Below are positions 9,501-17,836 of a stretch of 64,000 nucleotides of DNA, one piece after another. The notes below the pieces were generated by a model. That model had not been told where the DNA came from, did not search any database, and saw only the letters and a program-made list of their open reading frames with translations. Made by a program: the position numbers and the translations under genes. This stretch comes from Gammaproteobacteria bacterium (GTDB taxonomy: Bacteria; Pseudomonadota; Gammaproteobacteria; CAISUE01): assembly GCA_021156105.1 (NCBI GenBank), contig JAJNBD010000008.1, positions 1-64,000 of the forward strand. The letters are read 5' to 3'. How positions within the stretch are numbered: position 1 is the first letter of the stretch; every line of letters starts with the position of its first letter.

Positions 9501-11172
9501 TTTTTGTTGCAGTGGATAAGTCTGTTTTTCCACCTTGACCTAGAAAACATAATTTACCTAGTATAAATTTCGCTTTAGTGCTGGCGTCTGTGTGATTAAG
9601 GTTGGATAATAAATTTCTTGCAATATGGTCATCTTGAGGGAAAATCCTTCCGTCTTTATGATCATCTTGAGGGAAAATTTTTTCGTCTAGAAATAACTCT
9701 GCTGCAAACTCAACAAAGGCTGGTGGCGCTTCAGGCAAGATGTTTTCTATATGGGCACGCGTGGTTTTTTTTAGATCTTCTAATTCGTTTTTTTTATCTG
9801 TTTTATAATAATAGTAAGGTTTTAATTTGCAATCTTGTTGTCCTTTACCTATACCGATTTTAGCTAAGACTTTAATTAAAGTTGTATTCAAAAAGGCTAA
9901 CTTGTATCTTTCATCAGGCTTAACGGTTTCTTTCTTATTAAGGTCAAAAATTTGTTTGCGTAAAAATTTCAATGCTTCGTAAGACTTTTCTGTACGAGCT
10001 TCAGATTGGTGTTCTTTCAAGCAAGCTTGGAAAAGTTCTGAGCAAGCAGCGCGTAGAGGGCGGATTTTTTTTAATAAGTTTTCTTGAGCTGCTGCTTCGT
10101 TAAAAGTAATCAGCGCTTGCTCAAAAGAATGGTCGGCTTGTCCTAAAAGGCTTTCTGACCCAGTAAGCTCTGCCAGCCTACCGGTATTGCGAGTAAGCTC
10201 AGAGAGGCGACTAAGTATACTTTGGTAGCCAGGAAACTTGGGGTCAATGATTCTGCATAAACGTTTATAGTAGTTGTGGGCGTTATCTTTATCGTTTTGT
10301 GCATCAAAGTATTCAGCAATATATTTCACGAGATTGGCTTGAGCTTCACCCGATAAACGATCAATTAATGGTTTTGAGTGAGAAATAAAAAAATTTTGCT
10401 GATTTTCCTTGGCAAAAAAATCCCAAGCTTTTATTGCTAGGTAATCTGGCAACTGGTTTTGGGTTAAAAGTAAGCGATAAAGTTCATCTACTTTTTGTTT
10501 TATGGGCTCCTTTGCGGGTGCTTTAAAAATTAGCTCTGAGAAAGAATCTGATGGTAGTGCTAAGAATGCGTCATAGAGAATTACTGCTAAGCAAGTAACG
10601 GCAGCATTTACTCCTTTTTTGCTTTCTGTGTATATTGCGAGTGCTTTATCGAGAGATTGTTTAGATCTTAGTACATTAGAGTTAATTTTAAGTTCTTCGA
10701 TTAAGCTGCTTAGTCCATCTTGATTGTTGCGCAAACATGCTTTTTGAAGATATTCAAGGCGGATATAAAAAGGCTGTGTGGAGAACCTAAATGCTAGTGA
10801 ATATAAGATGGGATATTTGGGGCCATGAACATCACAAGCTGTTTTTAAGTATTTAAAGCAGTTCTCTTTAGGGTCTGCTTTCTGAGGTTTTTGCGCTTTT
10901 GCTTTCGCTGGCGTTGATTCTACTTTTAATAGGATGTTAGCAGCATCTGCTAGGCACTCAAGAGCAGCTTCAGGAGCGTCTTTTTCATGTGCCTGTAAGA
11001 ACAACAAAATATCGCAGATGGCAGAAAATTTTTTTATTTTTGCCTGGTTATTTACTTTAACAAGTATTTTTAACTGCTCTTGTAATCCATCAAAATCTTT
11101 TGCTTTTTTTAGGGTGTCAATCTGTTTTTGAATATCATCGAGGCTAGTTTTATCTTTTGATGCTTTAGTCAT
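6556..11172 (-). CDS. Very large TPR/Sel1-like protein with C-terminal Ulp1-like (clan CE) protease
   Basis: 1538 residues from the ATG at 11172. A longer frame begins with TTG at 11238, but that TTG is the start of a promoter -35 box, so it is not the start codon. The body is helical, with Sel1/TPR-like repeats (around residues 545-640, for example GYYIKAAEENYKRAIYKL). The last about 120 residues carry a clan CE cysteine protease pattern. His about 1427 (AHYGLAWFKFD), Glu about 1448 (VECIESLS) in the place of the usual Asp, Gln in QDQQDDYSCG, and Cys about 1488. Ulp1/SENP, adenain and several bacterial effectors share this fold and remove ubiquitin or SUMO-like modifiers, or acetylate. With no signal peptide and a eukaryotic-type domain, a secreted effector is the best inference. 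The target modifier is unknown. Confidence 0.75.
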   Translation of the reverse strand: MTKASKDKTSLDDIQKQIDTLKKAKDFDGLQEQLKILVKVNNQAKIKKFSAICDILLFLQAHEKDAPEAALECLADAANILLKVESTPAKAKAQKPQKADPKENCFKYLKTACDVHGPKYPILYSLAFRFSTQPFYIRLEYLQKACLRNNQDGLSSLIEELKINSNVLRSKQSLDKALAIYTESKKGVNAAVTCLAVILYDAFLALPSDSFSELIFKAPAKEPIKQKVDELYRLLLTQNQLPDYLAIKAWDFFAKENQQNFFISHSKPLIDRLSGEAQANLVKYIAEYFDAQNDKDNAHNYYKRLCRIIDPKFPGYQSILSRLSELTRNTGRLAELTGSESLLGQADHSFEQALITFNEAAAQENLLKKIRPLRAACSELFQACLKEHQSEARTEKSYEALKFLRKQIFDLNKKETVKPDERYKLAFLNTTLIKVLAKIGIGKGQQDCKLKPYYYYKTDKKNELEDLKKTTRAHIENILPEAPPAFVEFAAELFLDEKIFPQDDHKDGRIFPQDDHIARNLLSNLNHTDASTKAKFILGKLCFLGQGGKTDLSTATKSLSTITECQEEFVAEANFILGQIYETEDFNLALGYYIKAAEENYKRAIYKLYLLHILKNNVPATIALFKLFKREMALDQSILKEMTFSHYPFPSEQIHLHLQKFLLEKKVDNILELTSEETQILQQSLQEKQAKEKNILGKRRAEIDQEIEQSKKIILDLNLVETTPDILALGLKLLTKQSDPRLLIKAATTSQDLHAAEAFLELKKHYQQAKDGIKIVLSMLCYEYLRANKNEKNLQVVLLKKLLLELEPNYREHSMDALRKKLIQIERVDNTYYDPCASDASDDEQALNFRKLAPQSKAHRGRPEELLKQISIKEIEKRLETYTKSEDAIEETTETDAIKRIFCTYKPKASSSHDSRIISDLAKLNALPLDKALGLITTDFVVMQARGLHFKPTAWSMEARRKFRRQLHQDKLDGTINQHPVFSHAVYHDANVTDFTSRDQEDLLALEFSAKLIQQRLTKLQELPPHTANDFQETDDKLLVNYFAKSYKFNNRNEQLQQLYTNNLDLFHRYLAWETKQENSIFINSYNHFVSTGDLPLHSLKYAYGIKPYAGHKDERLFQLWDKNGIAHRPYAGVVYLTLHPLEDYLNLPVNHVVSMNTSGKINIEEMIIHERETSFLGYLPGERIATEPHLAKYPSFDKPYSETFLHIYGLNETLYKKFQTLFKNSAPHTAKRRLAELLLGEFLCCYQNLCLIREAEETAIEKKKILIYRDIYGNFSLQPPENVAAHPNGDDHAKRKLRMLGAASIANRNGFFTPAIKRGHEEESREDLDKDLDRKITVDESGEQLGNEIIDQRLTQIYRDPLAEKGIALTPVFRFPGPNDLGNIFTAIMQEGKIDIESLSGEGIIPYTLEHTCSQILMPINFSNAHYGLAWFKFDAFNKLTHVECIESLSRADSEERWTGFLNELRKLNENVTVQFHHQDQQDDYSCGHYLLTNISDIVQKDNITPNLQLSPSEIDSLSTELTTHRDKRSCARMIRL

Positions 11173-11209
11173 AATGGTAAAAATGGAGTGGCGGTTAAAA
11201 GTGAGAGGC

Positions 11210-11238
11210 ATAATAAAGTTATGCGCGAGGATAGTCAA
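11210..11238 (-). promoter_or_regulatory. Sigma-70 promoter of the Ulp1-like gene
   Basis: On the minus strand TTGACT (11238-11233), a 17-bp spacer and TATTAT (11215-11210), followed about 38 bp later by the ATG at 11172. The near-consensus elements with optimal spacing decide the start of the downstream gene. Confidence 0.7.
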
Positions 11239-11447
11239 TTTTTATAGGTGTTTTTAAAATACGAGGCAGCCAAAGAGTCTGATGAGCTGCTGAGTTTCTC
11301 ATAGGCGAGAGGTAACTGTTTGTATGGGATGGCTTGCCAAAAGTTCTTGCATTAGATAAAGCGTCAAATCTACGATTTTTAAAAAATAAAAGAAGTTGTG
11401 AGTCATACTTCTGTTATAATATTTTTTTATTTTAATAAGATATAAAA

Positions 11448-12602
11448 ATGATAGGTGAAAAAACTTCTCATAAGAATCAGCATTCTTCAGTAGCAAGAAA
11501 AGCGCTTGTTTATTCTACCTCTGGCGCTGCAGCGATAGCGGGCTTAGCGGAATTAAATAATGTCAGCTTTGTTTTATTGCGTTGTGTCGCAAAGTTGCCA
11601 GATCCACAGGCATTTTTAATTGCTATGATTGCCTCCGGTGCGCTGGGATTAATTTTTCAGTTGCCAAGTGAAACGAAAATGTTTGCAAGCCATTCTGTTT
11701 TTAGCCATCATCATCATAAAAAACCAGCTGAAACACCAAAGTGTTTTTTGGGTTTGAAAGTTGGTGAAACGCTCGTGGATGGTTTGGCGGCGCTCACGGA
11801 TGCAGGTTTAAGTTTTTATGCGATTGCGGAATTATTAAATCAATTTCAAGTGCCAAGTGTAGCAAAATATATTTTAGGTTCTTTCTTTGCTTTGCCTAGA
11901 GCAATTAGTGTTTTTGGTTTGAATCATGCTCATAGCTTGTCTCATGTTTTTCAAAAGAAAGATGGATATGAAGAAATTAAGGAAGAAAAAGATTGTTCAA
12001 TGGCATTGAAGCTATTGGGGTATCAGTTACTTTGGTTTGGTCTGCCTAGTATCGTAGCAGCTGTTGGGCATGGGTTTGAAACATTTTATGAATCAGAAGC
12101 AACCATAATGAATTTCACCAATAGCACTATTGATGCTCAAGTATGCAGTAGTCAGTTATTAGCTTTTGGTAATATCGGGCAGGCTTTAGCATTTGCTGCC
12201 GTTGGGCTTCTTGCCTTAGCAGTTGCTTTTAAGACAGGGGTGGTTGAAGGGGTGCATATTAAAAAAGCCCATGAAAAGCATGGTGGTTTTTTAAATTGGC
12301 TAAAAAAAACTTTTGCCAATATTTTATTGGGCTTGGGAAATCTGATTGCCTCCATGCTACATACCTTGCCGGCAGCAGCGACAGTGGCTATCTTGCCTTT
12401 GGATCATATGGCTAAAATTTTTATCATAAGTAGCATTGTTTTATTAGATGGTTTTGTAGGAACTTTTGTACATGGTAAATACTGGCAAGAGGCAATGAAA
12501 GATATTAAAAAGCTTTTGCTTGCTTTTGGCGAAAAAATCTCTTGCTGTACAAGAAAAGATCAAGTAGAGGCTGATTTAATAACGGCGCCTACTCCTGTTT
12601 AA
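11448..12602 (+). CDS. Polytopic membrane protein of unknown function
   Basis: 384 residues. I do not recognise the family. Several hydrophobic stretches suggest six to eight membrane segments (for example around residues 20-35, 50-70, 105-125, 135-155, 185-205, 235-260, 285-305 and 315-335). Two loops are rich in His (SHHHHKKP near residue 86; NHAHSLSHVF near 160). The C-terminal tail is charged and cytoplasmic-looking, with a CC pair (ISCCTRKDQ). A TATAAT (11415-11420) stands 27 bp before the ATG; its -35 is weak. It is transcribed divergently from the Ulp1-like gene. A host-membrane-directed effector or a metal-related membrane protein are both possible; nothing decides between them. Confidence 0.6.
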   Translation: MIGEKTSHKNQHSSVARKALVYSTSGAAAIAGLAELNNVSFVLLRCVAKLPDPQAFLIAMIASGALGLIFQLPSETKMFASHSVFSHHHHKKPAETPKCFLGLKVGETLVDGLAALTDAGLSFYAIAELLNQFQVPSVAKYILGSFFALPRAISVFGLNHAHSLSHVFQKKDGYEEIKEEKDCSMALKLLGYQLLWFGLPSIVAAVGHGFETFYESEATIMNFTNSTIDAQVCSSQLLAFGNIGQALAFAAVGLLALAVAFKTGVVEGVHIKKAHEKHGGFLNWLKKTFANILLGLGNLIASMLHTLPAAATVAILPLDHMAKIFIISSIVLLDGFVGTFVHGKYWQEAMKDIKKLLLAFGEKISCCTRKDQVEADLITAPTPV

Positions 12603-12613
12603 AAAATTTTGTA

Positions 12614-13141
12614 TTAAACAATCTTTGCGCTTTTATCGAGCATTAAAAGCGCAATTCCCATAAAAATAAGATCAGTGCCACAGGCAAGAATTAGTATTGG
12701 CCAATTAAATGCATATAAAACAACGCCGCATAAAATAAGATTGATAAAGCCCGCCAATGCTGTCCAGCGCCAACCATTTTGATTGTGTTGATGTTTTTCT
12801 CCAAGGGCAATGCGAAATATACCCATTGCTAAATAAGATAGGCTAAATAATACAACCCAAAAATTTAATGCTTGTGGATAGACTAATAGCCAGCTAAGAG
12901 CTAGATATAAAATACCTGCTAATAAGTGCAAGCTAAAACCTAACCATTTTCTTAGCCAGAACTTATATGTGTGTAGCAAAATAAAAAGAGCAGCAAAAAT
13001 AATGGCAATTGGTACAATGCCAGCAATGCGGTTCATTAAATAGCCGGCAATGACGATAAGTCCAAATAGTGAAAGCATCATGCCACAAATGCTTAACCAA
13101 AAGCGATTTTTGTAAACAATATTTGGCTCTAATACAAGCAT
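12614..13141 (-). CDS. HdeD-like (DUF308-type) membrane protein
   Basis: 175 residues from the ATG at 13141. An 18-residue in-frame extension upstream is possible but would run towards the divergent gene. Six hydrophobic segments arranged as three helical pairs (ICGMMLSLFGLIVIAGYL, IVPIAIIFAALFILLH, LLAGILYLALSWLL and so on), with short charged loops, resemble the HdeD/DUF308 family of small inner-membrane proteins linked to acid stress in enterobacteria. The similarity is by architecture rather than by a diagnostic motif. It lies tail to tail with the preceding membrane protein gene, only 11 bp away, and divergent from a small DUF378 gene. Confidence 0.55.
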   Translation of the reverse strand: MLVLEPNIVYKNRFWLSICGMMLSLFGLIVIAGYLMNRIAGIVPIAIIFAALFILLHTYKFWLRKWLGFSLHLLAGILYLALSWLLVYPQALNFWVVLFSLSYLAMGIFRIALGEKHQHNQNGWRWTALAGFINLILCGVVLYAFNWPILILACGTDLIFMGIALLMLDKSAKIV

Positions 13142-13263
13142 ATTTTTTTCTCTAGCTTTATGGGTAAATTTTTTTAACTGCAATTCATATGCCAATTAAT
13201 AATGGCGCTAAATTTGCATCTCATTATTGTCTTACGTTAAAAACATTTTTCTTGGAGAAAACA

Positions 13264-13485
13264 ATGGATACAAATAGCCGCAGTATATTGCACACAGTCA
13301 TGCTAATGATATTAATTATTGGTGGAATCAATTGGGGATTAGTAGGTTTGCTACAAATCGATTTGGTGGCAACTTTAGTGGGGGGGCCAATGATGCTTGC
13401 AGCTCGGGTTATCTATGGGCTGGTCGGTATTTCAGCAATTTATATACTGGCTGTTTTTCTCATGGATTCAAATAAACAGCTCTAG
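13264..13485 (+). CDS. DUF378-family small membrane protein
   Basis: 73 residues from the ATG at 13264, preceded by TTGGAGAAAACA. Two membrane segments (TVMLMILIIGGINWGLVGLL and the C-terminal VIYGLVGISAIYILAVFLM) and the motif GGINWGLVGL are characteristic of DUF378 (YuzA-like) proteins. The function of the family is unknown. A longer frame from 13189 exists but lacks a ribosome binding site and runs through the divergent gene's upstream region. Confidence 0.8.
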   Translation: MDTNSRSILHTVMLMILIIGGINWGLVGLLQIDLVATLVGGPMMLAARVIYGLVGISAIYILAVFLMDSNKQL

Positions 13486-13502
13486 CTTTTTGAGCTATGC
13501 TT

Positions 13503-13521
13503 AGCGCCTAGTTGAGGCGCT
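13503..13521 (+). terminator. Hairpin after the DUF378 gene
   Basis: AGCGCC (13503-13508), loop TAGTTGA, GGCGCT (13516-13521). No clear T run follows, so termination is uncertain. Confidence 0.3.
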
Positions 13522-13643
13522 ATTCAATAAATCCAGTAATCATAGGTTTGTGAAAACCTTTGTGGCATGCTGCTTGTTATTTGATAATTAAACTGGTGGC
13601 ATGAAAGAGAAATTCCTAATATTGTTATTCCACAGTAAGTGTT

Positions 13644-14372
13644 TTATTCTTCATAATGAAAATTCTCTGCTTGCTCATATTCTTCCGGCGTATTAATTTC
13701 AAAGGTTTTATGCTCGGTTAAGCAAACGCGAATTTTATAGCCATGCTCCATGGCGCGAAGTTGTTCAAGGCTTTCGGCTTTTTCTAAGGGTGTCTGCGGC
13801 AGCGAGGTATAGTGCAGTAGAAAATCTCTTCGATAAGCATATAAACCCATGTGATGATAGACGGGCGCTTGTTGCTCGGTGCGAAAATATGGAATCGGTG
13901 ATCGCGAAAAATAAATTGCATTGCTATTGATATCAGTAATTACTTTGACGATATTTGGTGATGGGTAATCTTTCTCCATGTCTAGGGGATAAGCAAGCGT
14001 TGTCATTTCAGGTGTTTCGCCTTCGAGATAGGGTGTAACTAACTGCTTTAACATCTGGGGTCGGATGAAAGGTTCATCGCCTTGTAAATTGATAACAACA
14101 TCAACATCAGAATACGCTTTTGCGACGGCGGCTACGCGGTCAGAGCCTGTTTGTAAATCTGGATCCGTCATCATTATTTTACCGTTGATGTTGTTAATCA
14201 CAGCAGCAATTTCATCGCTATCTGTGGCAACAATCACATCGGATAGTATTTCGCAGCGTTTAGCGCGCTCATATACCCATTGCACCATAGGTTTGCCGTG
14301 GATGAGTAAAAGTGGTTTGCGTGGTAAACGAGTTGACCGAATGCGGCTTGGAATAACACAAAGAATTTTCAT
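13644..14372 (-). CDS. kdsB: 3-deoxy-manno-octulosonate cytidylyltransferase
   Basis: 242 residues, the usual length. It activates Kdo with CTP to CMP-Kdo for lipid A-core synthesis in the cytoplasm. The N terminus IPSRIRSTRLPRKPLL is the nucleotide-binding motif of KdsB (IPARxxSTRLPGKPL). VINLQGDEPFI and NIVKVITDINSNAIYFSRSP are further family signatures, including the Mg-binding Asp of LQGDEP. It appears to be a single gene. Its 5' end faces the divergent SDR gene across 130 bp. Confidence 0.96.
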   Translation of the reverse strand: MKILCVIPSRIRSTRLPRKPLLLIHGKPMVQWVYERAKRCEILSDVIVATDSDEIAAVINNINGKIMMTDPDLQTGSDRVAAVAKAYSDVDVVINLQGDEPFIRPQMLKQLVTPYLEGETPEMTTLAYPLDMEKDYPSPNIVKVITDINSNAIYFSRSPIPYFRTEQQAPVYHHMGLYAYRRDFLLHYTSLPQTPLEKAESLEQLRAMEHGYKIRVCLTEHKTFEINTPEEYEQAENFHYEE

Positions 14373-14502
14373 AAGCGTAGTCTGCTTTATTTATTTGGGC
14401 TCAAGTGAAATCTTCATAAGCACTTAGCGTGCCATTTCATCATGGTGTAAATTTTGCATAAAATTTTAAGTTGCTAGCGTTCTTTATGAGGTTATAGCGC
14501 TT

Positions 14503-15372
14503 ATGAAAAATTTGGTTGTGGTTATTACAGGTGCTTCAAGCGGAATTGGTAAGGCAACTGCGCTAGAATTCGCCAGAAAGGGTGCAAAAGTTGTAGTGGC
14601 TGCTCGAAGGAAGAAGCTGCTAGAGGAGGTTGTTGTTGAGATTGAAAAATTAGGCGCGGAAGGATTAGCGGTACAAATAGATGTGGCCAATGAAGAGATG
14701 ATGAAAAAGCTTGCTAGCGATGCAGTGCAAAAGTTTGGCAAAATGGATGTGTGGGTTAACAACGCGGCTGTTGCAGCTTTTGGCGAGTTTATTGAAATCC
14801 CCACGCGGGTTTTCAAACGTGTTATTGAAGTAAACTTGTTAGGCTATGTGTATGGTGCGCGTGAAGCTTTAGCTTTTTTTACCAAGCAAAACAAGGGTAT
14901 CCTCATCAATGTAGCTTCTGTCGTTAGTACAATCGGTCAGCCTTACACTACGCCTTATACCGCAAGCAAATATGCCATTCGTGGTTTTTCTGAGGCATTG
15001 CGCTGGGAGTTAGAAGAATCGGGTATTCAAGTTTGCACAGTCTTGCCAGGTTGTATTGATACGCCATTTTTTCAGCATGGCGCTAATTATAGCGGCAAGG
15101 CGGCAAAAGCTTTAACCCCTGTTTATGATGCCCAAGACGTAGCTGAAGCAATCGTGGAATTGGTTGATCATCCCAAAGCAGAAGTTTTCGTTGGAGCAAT
15201 GGCGCCCGTTTTGGCAAATGCGCATAAATTTGCGCCTAATCTTACGGCGAAATTTTATGCACATCAAGTTAAGCGTGATCATTTCCAAGATAAGCCAGCG
15301 TTGGCTAGTGAAGGTAATCTATTTGAACCTATGTTAGAAACCGGTAGCATTAGCGGTGGGTGGAAAGCATAA
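14503..15372 (+). CDS. Short-chain dehydrogenase/reductase (SDR)
   Basis: 289 residues. The NAD(P)-binding Rossmann motif TGASSGIG is at residues 9-16 and the conserved NNAA is near 85-88. The catalytic Ser lies in NVASVVSTIG, and Tyr and Lys in YTASKYA. Arg residues after the second strand (AARRKK) favour NADPH. The C-terminal about 60 residues extend beyond the core and suggest the membrane-associated SDR group acting on lipid-like or unknown substrates. Its stop codon (TAA, 15370-15372) abuts the ATG of the following peptidase-like gene, so the two are probably co-transcribed and translationally coupled. The substrate cannot be told. Confidence 0.88.
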   Translation: MKNLVVVITGASSGIGKATALEFARKGAKVVVAARRKKLLEEVVVEIEKLGAEGLAVQIDVANEEMMKKLASDAVQKFGKMDVWVNNAAVAAFGEFIEIPTRVFKRVIEVNLLGYVYGAREALAFFTKQNKGILINVASVVSTIGQPYTTPYTASKYAIRGFSEALRWELEESGIQVCTVLPGCIDTPFFQHGANYSGKAAKALTPVYDAQDVAEAIVELVDHPKAEVFVGAMAPVLANAHKFAPNLTAKFYAHQVKRDHFQDKPALASEGNLFEPMLETGSISGGWKA

Positions 15373-16251
15373 ATGATAAATCAAACAAATAAGAATCTTA
15401 TTGCAATTAAAAAGAATCTCGTTGCGCATATTAAACAGCTGGCCGGTGAAATTGGCGAGAGAAATTATCAACATTATTCGGCGCTGCAGGCGGCTCGAGA
15501 TTATATTGAGCAAATTTTTTTAAAAGAGGGGTATCCTGTTCAGCGGCAAGAATTCCGATGCCAAGCTAATGTTTTTTGTAATGTCGAAGCACAGCTAAAA
15601 GGCAAAGTCGAACCAGAAAAAATTTTGGTTTTAGGCGCGCATTATGATTCGATAAAAGGTGGTCCTGGGGCAAATAATAATGCTTCAGGTGTTGCTGTGT
15701 TATTGGAGCTGGCGCGCTTGTTGCGAGAAATGGGCGCTAACTATACGATTTGCTTTGTTGCTTTTGCTAATGAAGAGCCACCGTTTACGCGTACAAAAAA
15801 TATGGGTAGTTATCGTTATGCGCAAAAGCTAAAAGATGCACATCACAATGTTGTTGGCATGATTGCTTTAGAAACCCTCGGTTATTATTCTGAGGGTAAA
15901 TATAGTCAACGCTTTTCTGGATTTTTGCCTAAATCTTATTATCCTGAAACTGGGAATTTTATTGCTTTTGTAGGCAATCTTGCCTCGCGAAGATTTGTCA
16001 TGGATTTTAAGCAAGCATTTCCCAAAAAATTTCCGGCGTATAAATTTCTTTTACCAGGTTTTTTACCGGGAATTAACGCTTCCGATCATTGGTCATTTTG
16101 GCAATTTGGCTTTCCGGCCATGATGATTACCGATACCGCAGCGTTAAGGCATCCTGATTATCATACCAGCGAGGATACCCCTGATAAGATTAATTATGAT
16201 CGCTTAGCCTCGCTGGCTTTTTCGCTTGCGCAGGCATTGGCTAAAATTTAA
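15373..16251 (+). CDS. M28-family peptidase homologue with altered metal site
   Basis: 292 residues, a compact M28 zinc-aminopeptidase fold without signal peptide. The first ligand His90 is in LGAHYDS. The general-base pair is in FANEEPPF, the Glu ligand position in IALETLGYY, and the last His in HPDYHTSEDTPD. The segment that normally reads GANDNASG, whose Asp bridges the two zinc ions, reads GANNNASG (residues 99-106; codon 102 at 15676-15678 is AAT). This Asp-to-Asn change may weaken or abolish catalysis. It starts immediately after the SDR stop. It could still hydrolyse with one metal, or be a binding protein. Confidence 0.8.
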   Translation: MINQTNKNLIAIKKNLVAHIKQLAGEIGERNYQHYSALQAARDYIEQIFLKEGYPVQRQEFRCQANVFCNVEAQLKGKVEPEKILVLGAHYDSIKGGPGANNNASGVAVLLELARLLREMGANYTICFVAFANEEPPFTRTKNMGSYRYAQKLKDAHHNVVGMIALETLGYYSEGKYSQRFSGFLPKSYYPETGNFIAFVGNLASRRFVMDFKQAFPKKFPAYKFLLPGFLPGINASDHWSFWQFGFPAMMITDTAALRHPDYHTSEDTPDKINYDRLASLAFSLAQALAKI

Positions 16252-16317
16252 TTTTTATCTGTTGCTGGCATGTGAATTGCATCGCTTAGGTGGCGTTCTT
16301 AAGCTAAAGATAAGATC

Positions 16318-16758
16318 ATGAACAATCAAGATATTGCAAAATGTTTAAACAGAATTGTTGCTTTTTTGCATGACAGTCAAAGCTGTTATAAAGATCATAT
16401 TGGTCATGTTAAAAACCCTGAGTTAAAGCAACTTTTTAATCAATTAAATTTCTCTCGCGAAAAAATGGTCAAAGAGCTTAGCGAAGAAATTATTGCGCTT
16501 GGTGCTGAGCCAGAAAAAAGTGGTACGGCGCTTGGTCAGGCGCACCGTGTTTATGAAAATATAAAAACCAAGCTTACCAATGGAGATCCATTGGTGATTG
16601 CTAAAGAAATTCGTCGGGGTGAAAGCATTCTGATTCAATATTACCAAGAAGCTATTAGTGAAGATTTGCCGCAACCGTTAAAAAATAAGTTATTGGAACA
16701 TCTGGAAATCATTGGAAGTGATTTAAAAGCGGTAGATAAATTGGCGCCCCAGTCTTAA
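16318..16758 (+). CDS. PA2169-like four-helix-bundle protein (DUF2383)
   Basis: 146 residues. The pattern of a ferritin-like four-helix bundle is visible: an N-terminal helix pair, then LGAEPEKSGTALGQAHRVY, matching the GxxPxxSGSxxGxxHR signature of this family, and the RRGESILIQYYQEAI helix. Paralogous to the protein at 17329-17766 (same motifs, about one third identical by eye). Function unknown; family members are often stress-related. It follows the M28 homologue by 66 bp and is separated from the next gene by only 3 bp. Confidence 0.8.
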   Translation: MNNQDIAKCLNRIVAFLHDSQSCYKDHIGHVKNPELKQLFNQLNFSREKMVKELSEEIIALGAEPEKSGTALGQAHRVYENIKTKLTNGDPLVIAKEIRRGESILIQYYQEAISEDLPQPLKNKLLEHLEIIGSDLKAVDKLAPQS

Positions 16759-16761
16759 CCT

Positions 16762-17271
16762 ATGGTGACTAATTATTCTTTATTAAGGCACTTGCTTGAA
16801 GTGGCGAAAACGCTAAATATTTCTGCGGGCGTTGGGGCTTTTGCGACATTTGTTAACATGTTTACCACGATATTTATTTATCGTGCTAACCGTGAAATGA
16901 AAATAATTGGCGCTAAACAGTTGCGTAGCGATTTATTTAAGCAGCGTTATGATCTTTTTAGCGAGATGAGCGCATTTATTACAAAAAATTTTCCTTCTGA
17001 AGAAAAAGCGAGTGCTGAGAAACAAGACGATAAACCATCAGTTCTAGATTTTATGTTGATGGCTGAGAAGGCGAAGTTTCTCTTTCCTGATTTACGGATA
17101 GGTCAGTATATTGAAGAGGTTATCCATCATCTTTATATCGCTTACAAAGAAGATGAGAATCATAAAATCTATAAAAATGAAGATAGTGTTAATTGGTTAA
17201 AAGAACAAATTAAAAGCGGTGCTTTTGCTGATAAATTTAAAGACTATTTGGTTTTGCCAAAAGCATCCTAG
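16762..17271 (+). CDS. Membrane-anchored protein of unknown function
   Basis: 169 residues. One N-terminal hydrophobic segment (about 18-38, SAGVGAFATFVNMFTTIFIY) is followed by a positively charged helix (RANREMKIIGAKQLRSDLFK) and a soluble helical domain. This fits a single-pass inner-membrane protein with a cytoplasmic C-terminal domain. No family recognised. The ATG is 3 bp after the stop of the DUF2383 gene, so translational coupling is likely. It sits between two DUF2383 paralogues, suggesting a shared stress or envelope role. Confidence 0.65.
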   Translation: MVTNYSLLRHLLEVAKTLNISAGVGAFATFVNMFTTIFIYRANREMKIIGAKQLRSDLFKQRYDLFSEMSAFITKNFPSEEKASAEKQDDKPSVLDFMLMAEKAKFLFPDLRIGQYIEEVIHHLYIAYKEDENHKIYKNEDSVNWLKEQIKSGAFADKFKDYLVLPKAS

Positions 17272-17328
17272 CAGTAGGGTTATCGATTTTTTAGTGGTTT
17301 TTAATTTTATAAAGATGAGGAGAAGCTA

Positions 17329-17766
17329 ATGACTGATAATAAGCTAATTGATGATTTAAACGACCTTTTAGAATATCTTTACGATAGTAAAAACGGCTTT
17401 AATGAGTGTGCTGATTTAATTAAAGATGCAAAACTAGAAGCCTTGTTTGATGAGCTTGAGCGTCAACGAAAACACTTTAGTGAATCGCTCTATCAAGCAA
17501 TTGTTCAAGCGGGTGGAAAACCCGTGGAATCAGGTTCGCTAACAGCGGCTTTACATAGAACAATGGTTGATTTAAAGAGCCTTGCAACTGGCAGCGACAC
17601 AGCTGCTATTGCCAATGAAGTTAAACGCGGCGAAACCACAATGCTTGAACGCTATCGTGAAGTGTTAGGTAAAGATTATCCTGCTAATATTAAAGCGCTC
17701 TTGCAAGAGCAAGCGAGTGCAATTGAGGAAAACCTAAAGAAAATTGAAGTATTTGCGGGGATTTAA
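17329..17766 (+). CDS. PA2169-like four-helix-bundle protein (DUF2383), second copy
   Basis: 145 residues. Clear matches to the family: LIDDLNDLLEYLYDSKNGF at the N terminus, then GGKPVESGSLTAALHRTM and VKRGETTMLERYREVL. An AGGAG sequence precedes the ATG (GATGAGGAGAAGCTA). Paralogue of the protein at 16318-16758 and closer to the family consensus than that copy. Helical ferritin-like fold predicted; metal ligands are not obvious. Its 3' end faces a convergent secreted-protein gene across a strong stem-loop. Confidence 0.85.
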   Translation: MTDNKLIDDLNDLLEYLYDSKNGFNECADLIKDAKLEALFDELERQRKHFSESLYQAIVQAGGKPVESGSLTAALHRTMVDLKSLATGSDTAAIANEVKRGETTMLERYREVLGKDYPANIKALLQEQASAIEENLKKIEVFAGI

Positions 17767-17789
17767 TTTCTTTTGTTAAATGATCAGGT

Positions 17790-17816
17790 GCTGCAGCATG
17801 CATGTAATGCTGCAGC
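17790..17816 (+). terminator. Stem-loop between convergent genes
   Basis: A perfect 10-bp stem GCTGCAGCAT/ATGCTGCAGC with a 7-base loop. A short TTTTT follows about 13 bases later on the plus strand. Probably terminates one or both convergent genes. Confidence 0.5.
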
Positions 17817-17836
17817 TAATGAAAACTTTTTATAAT

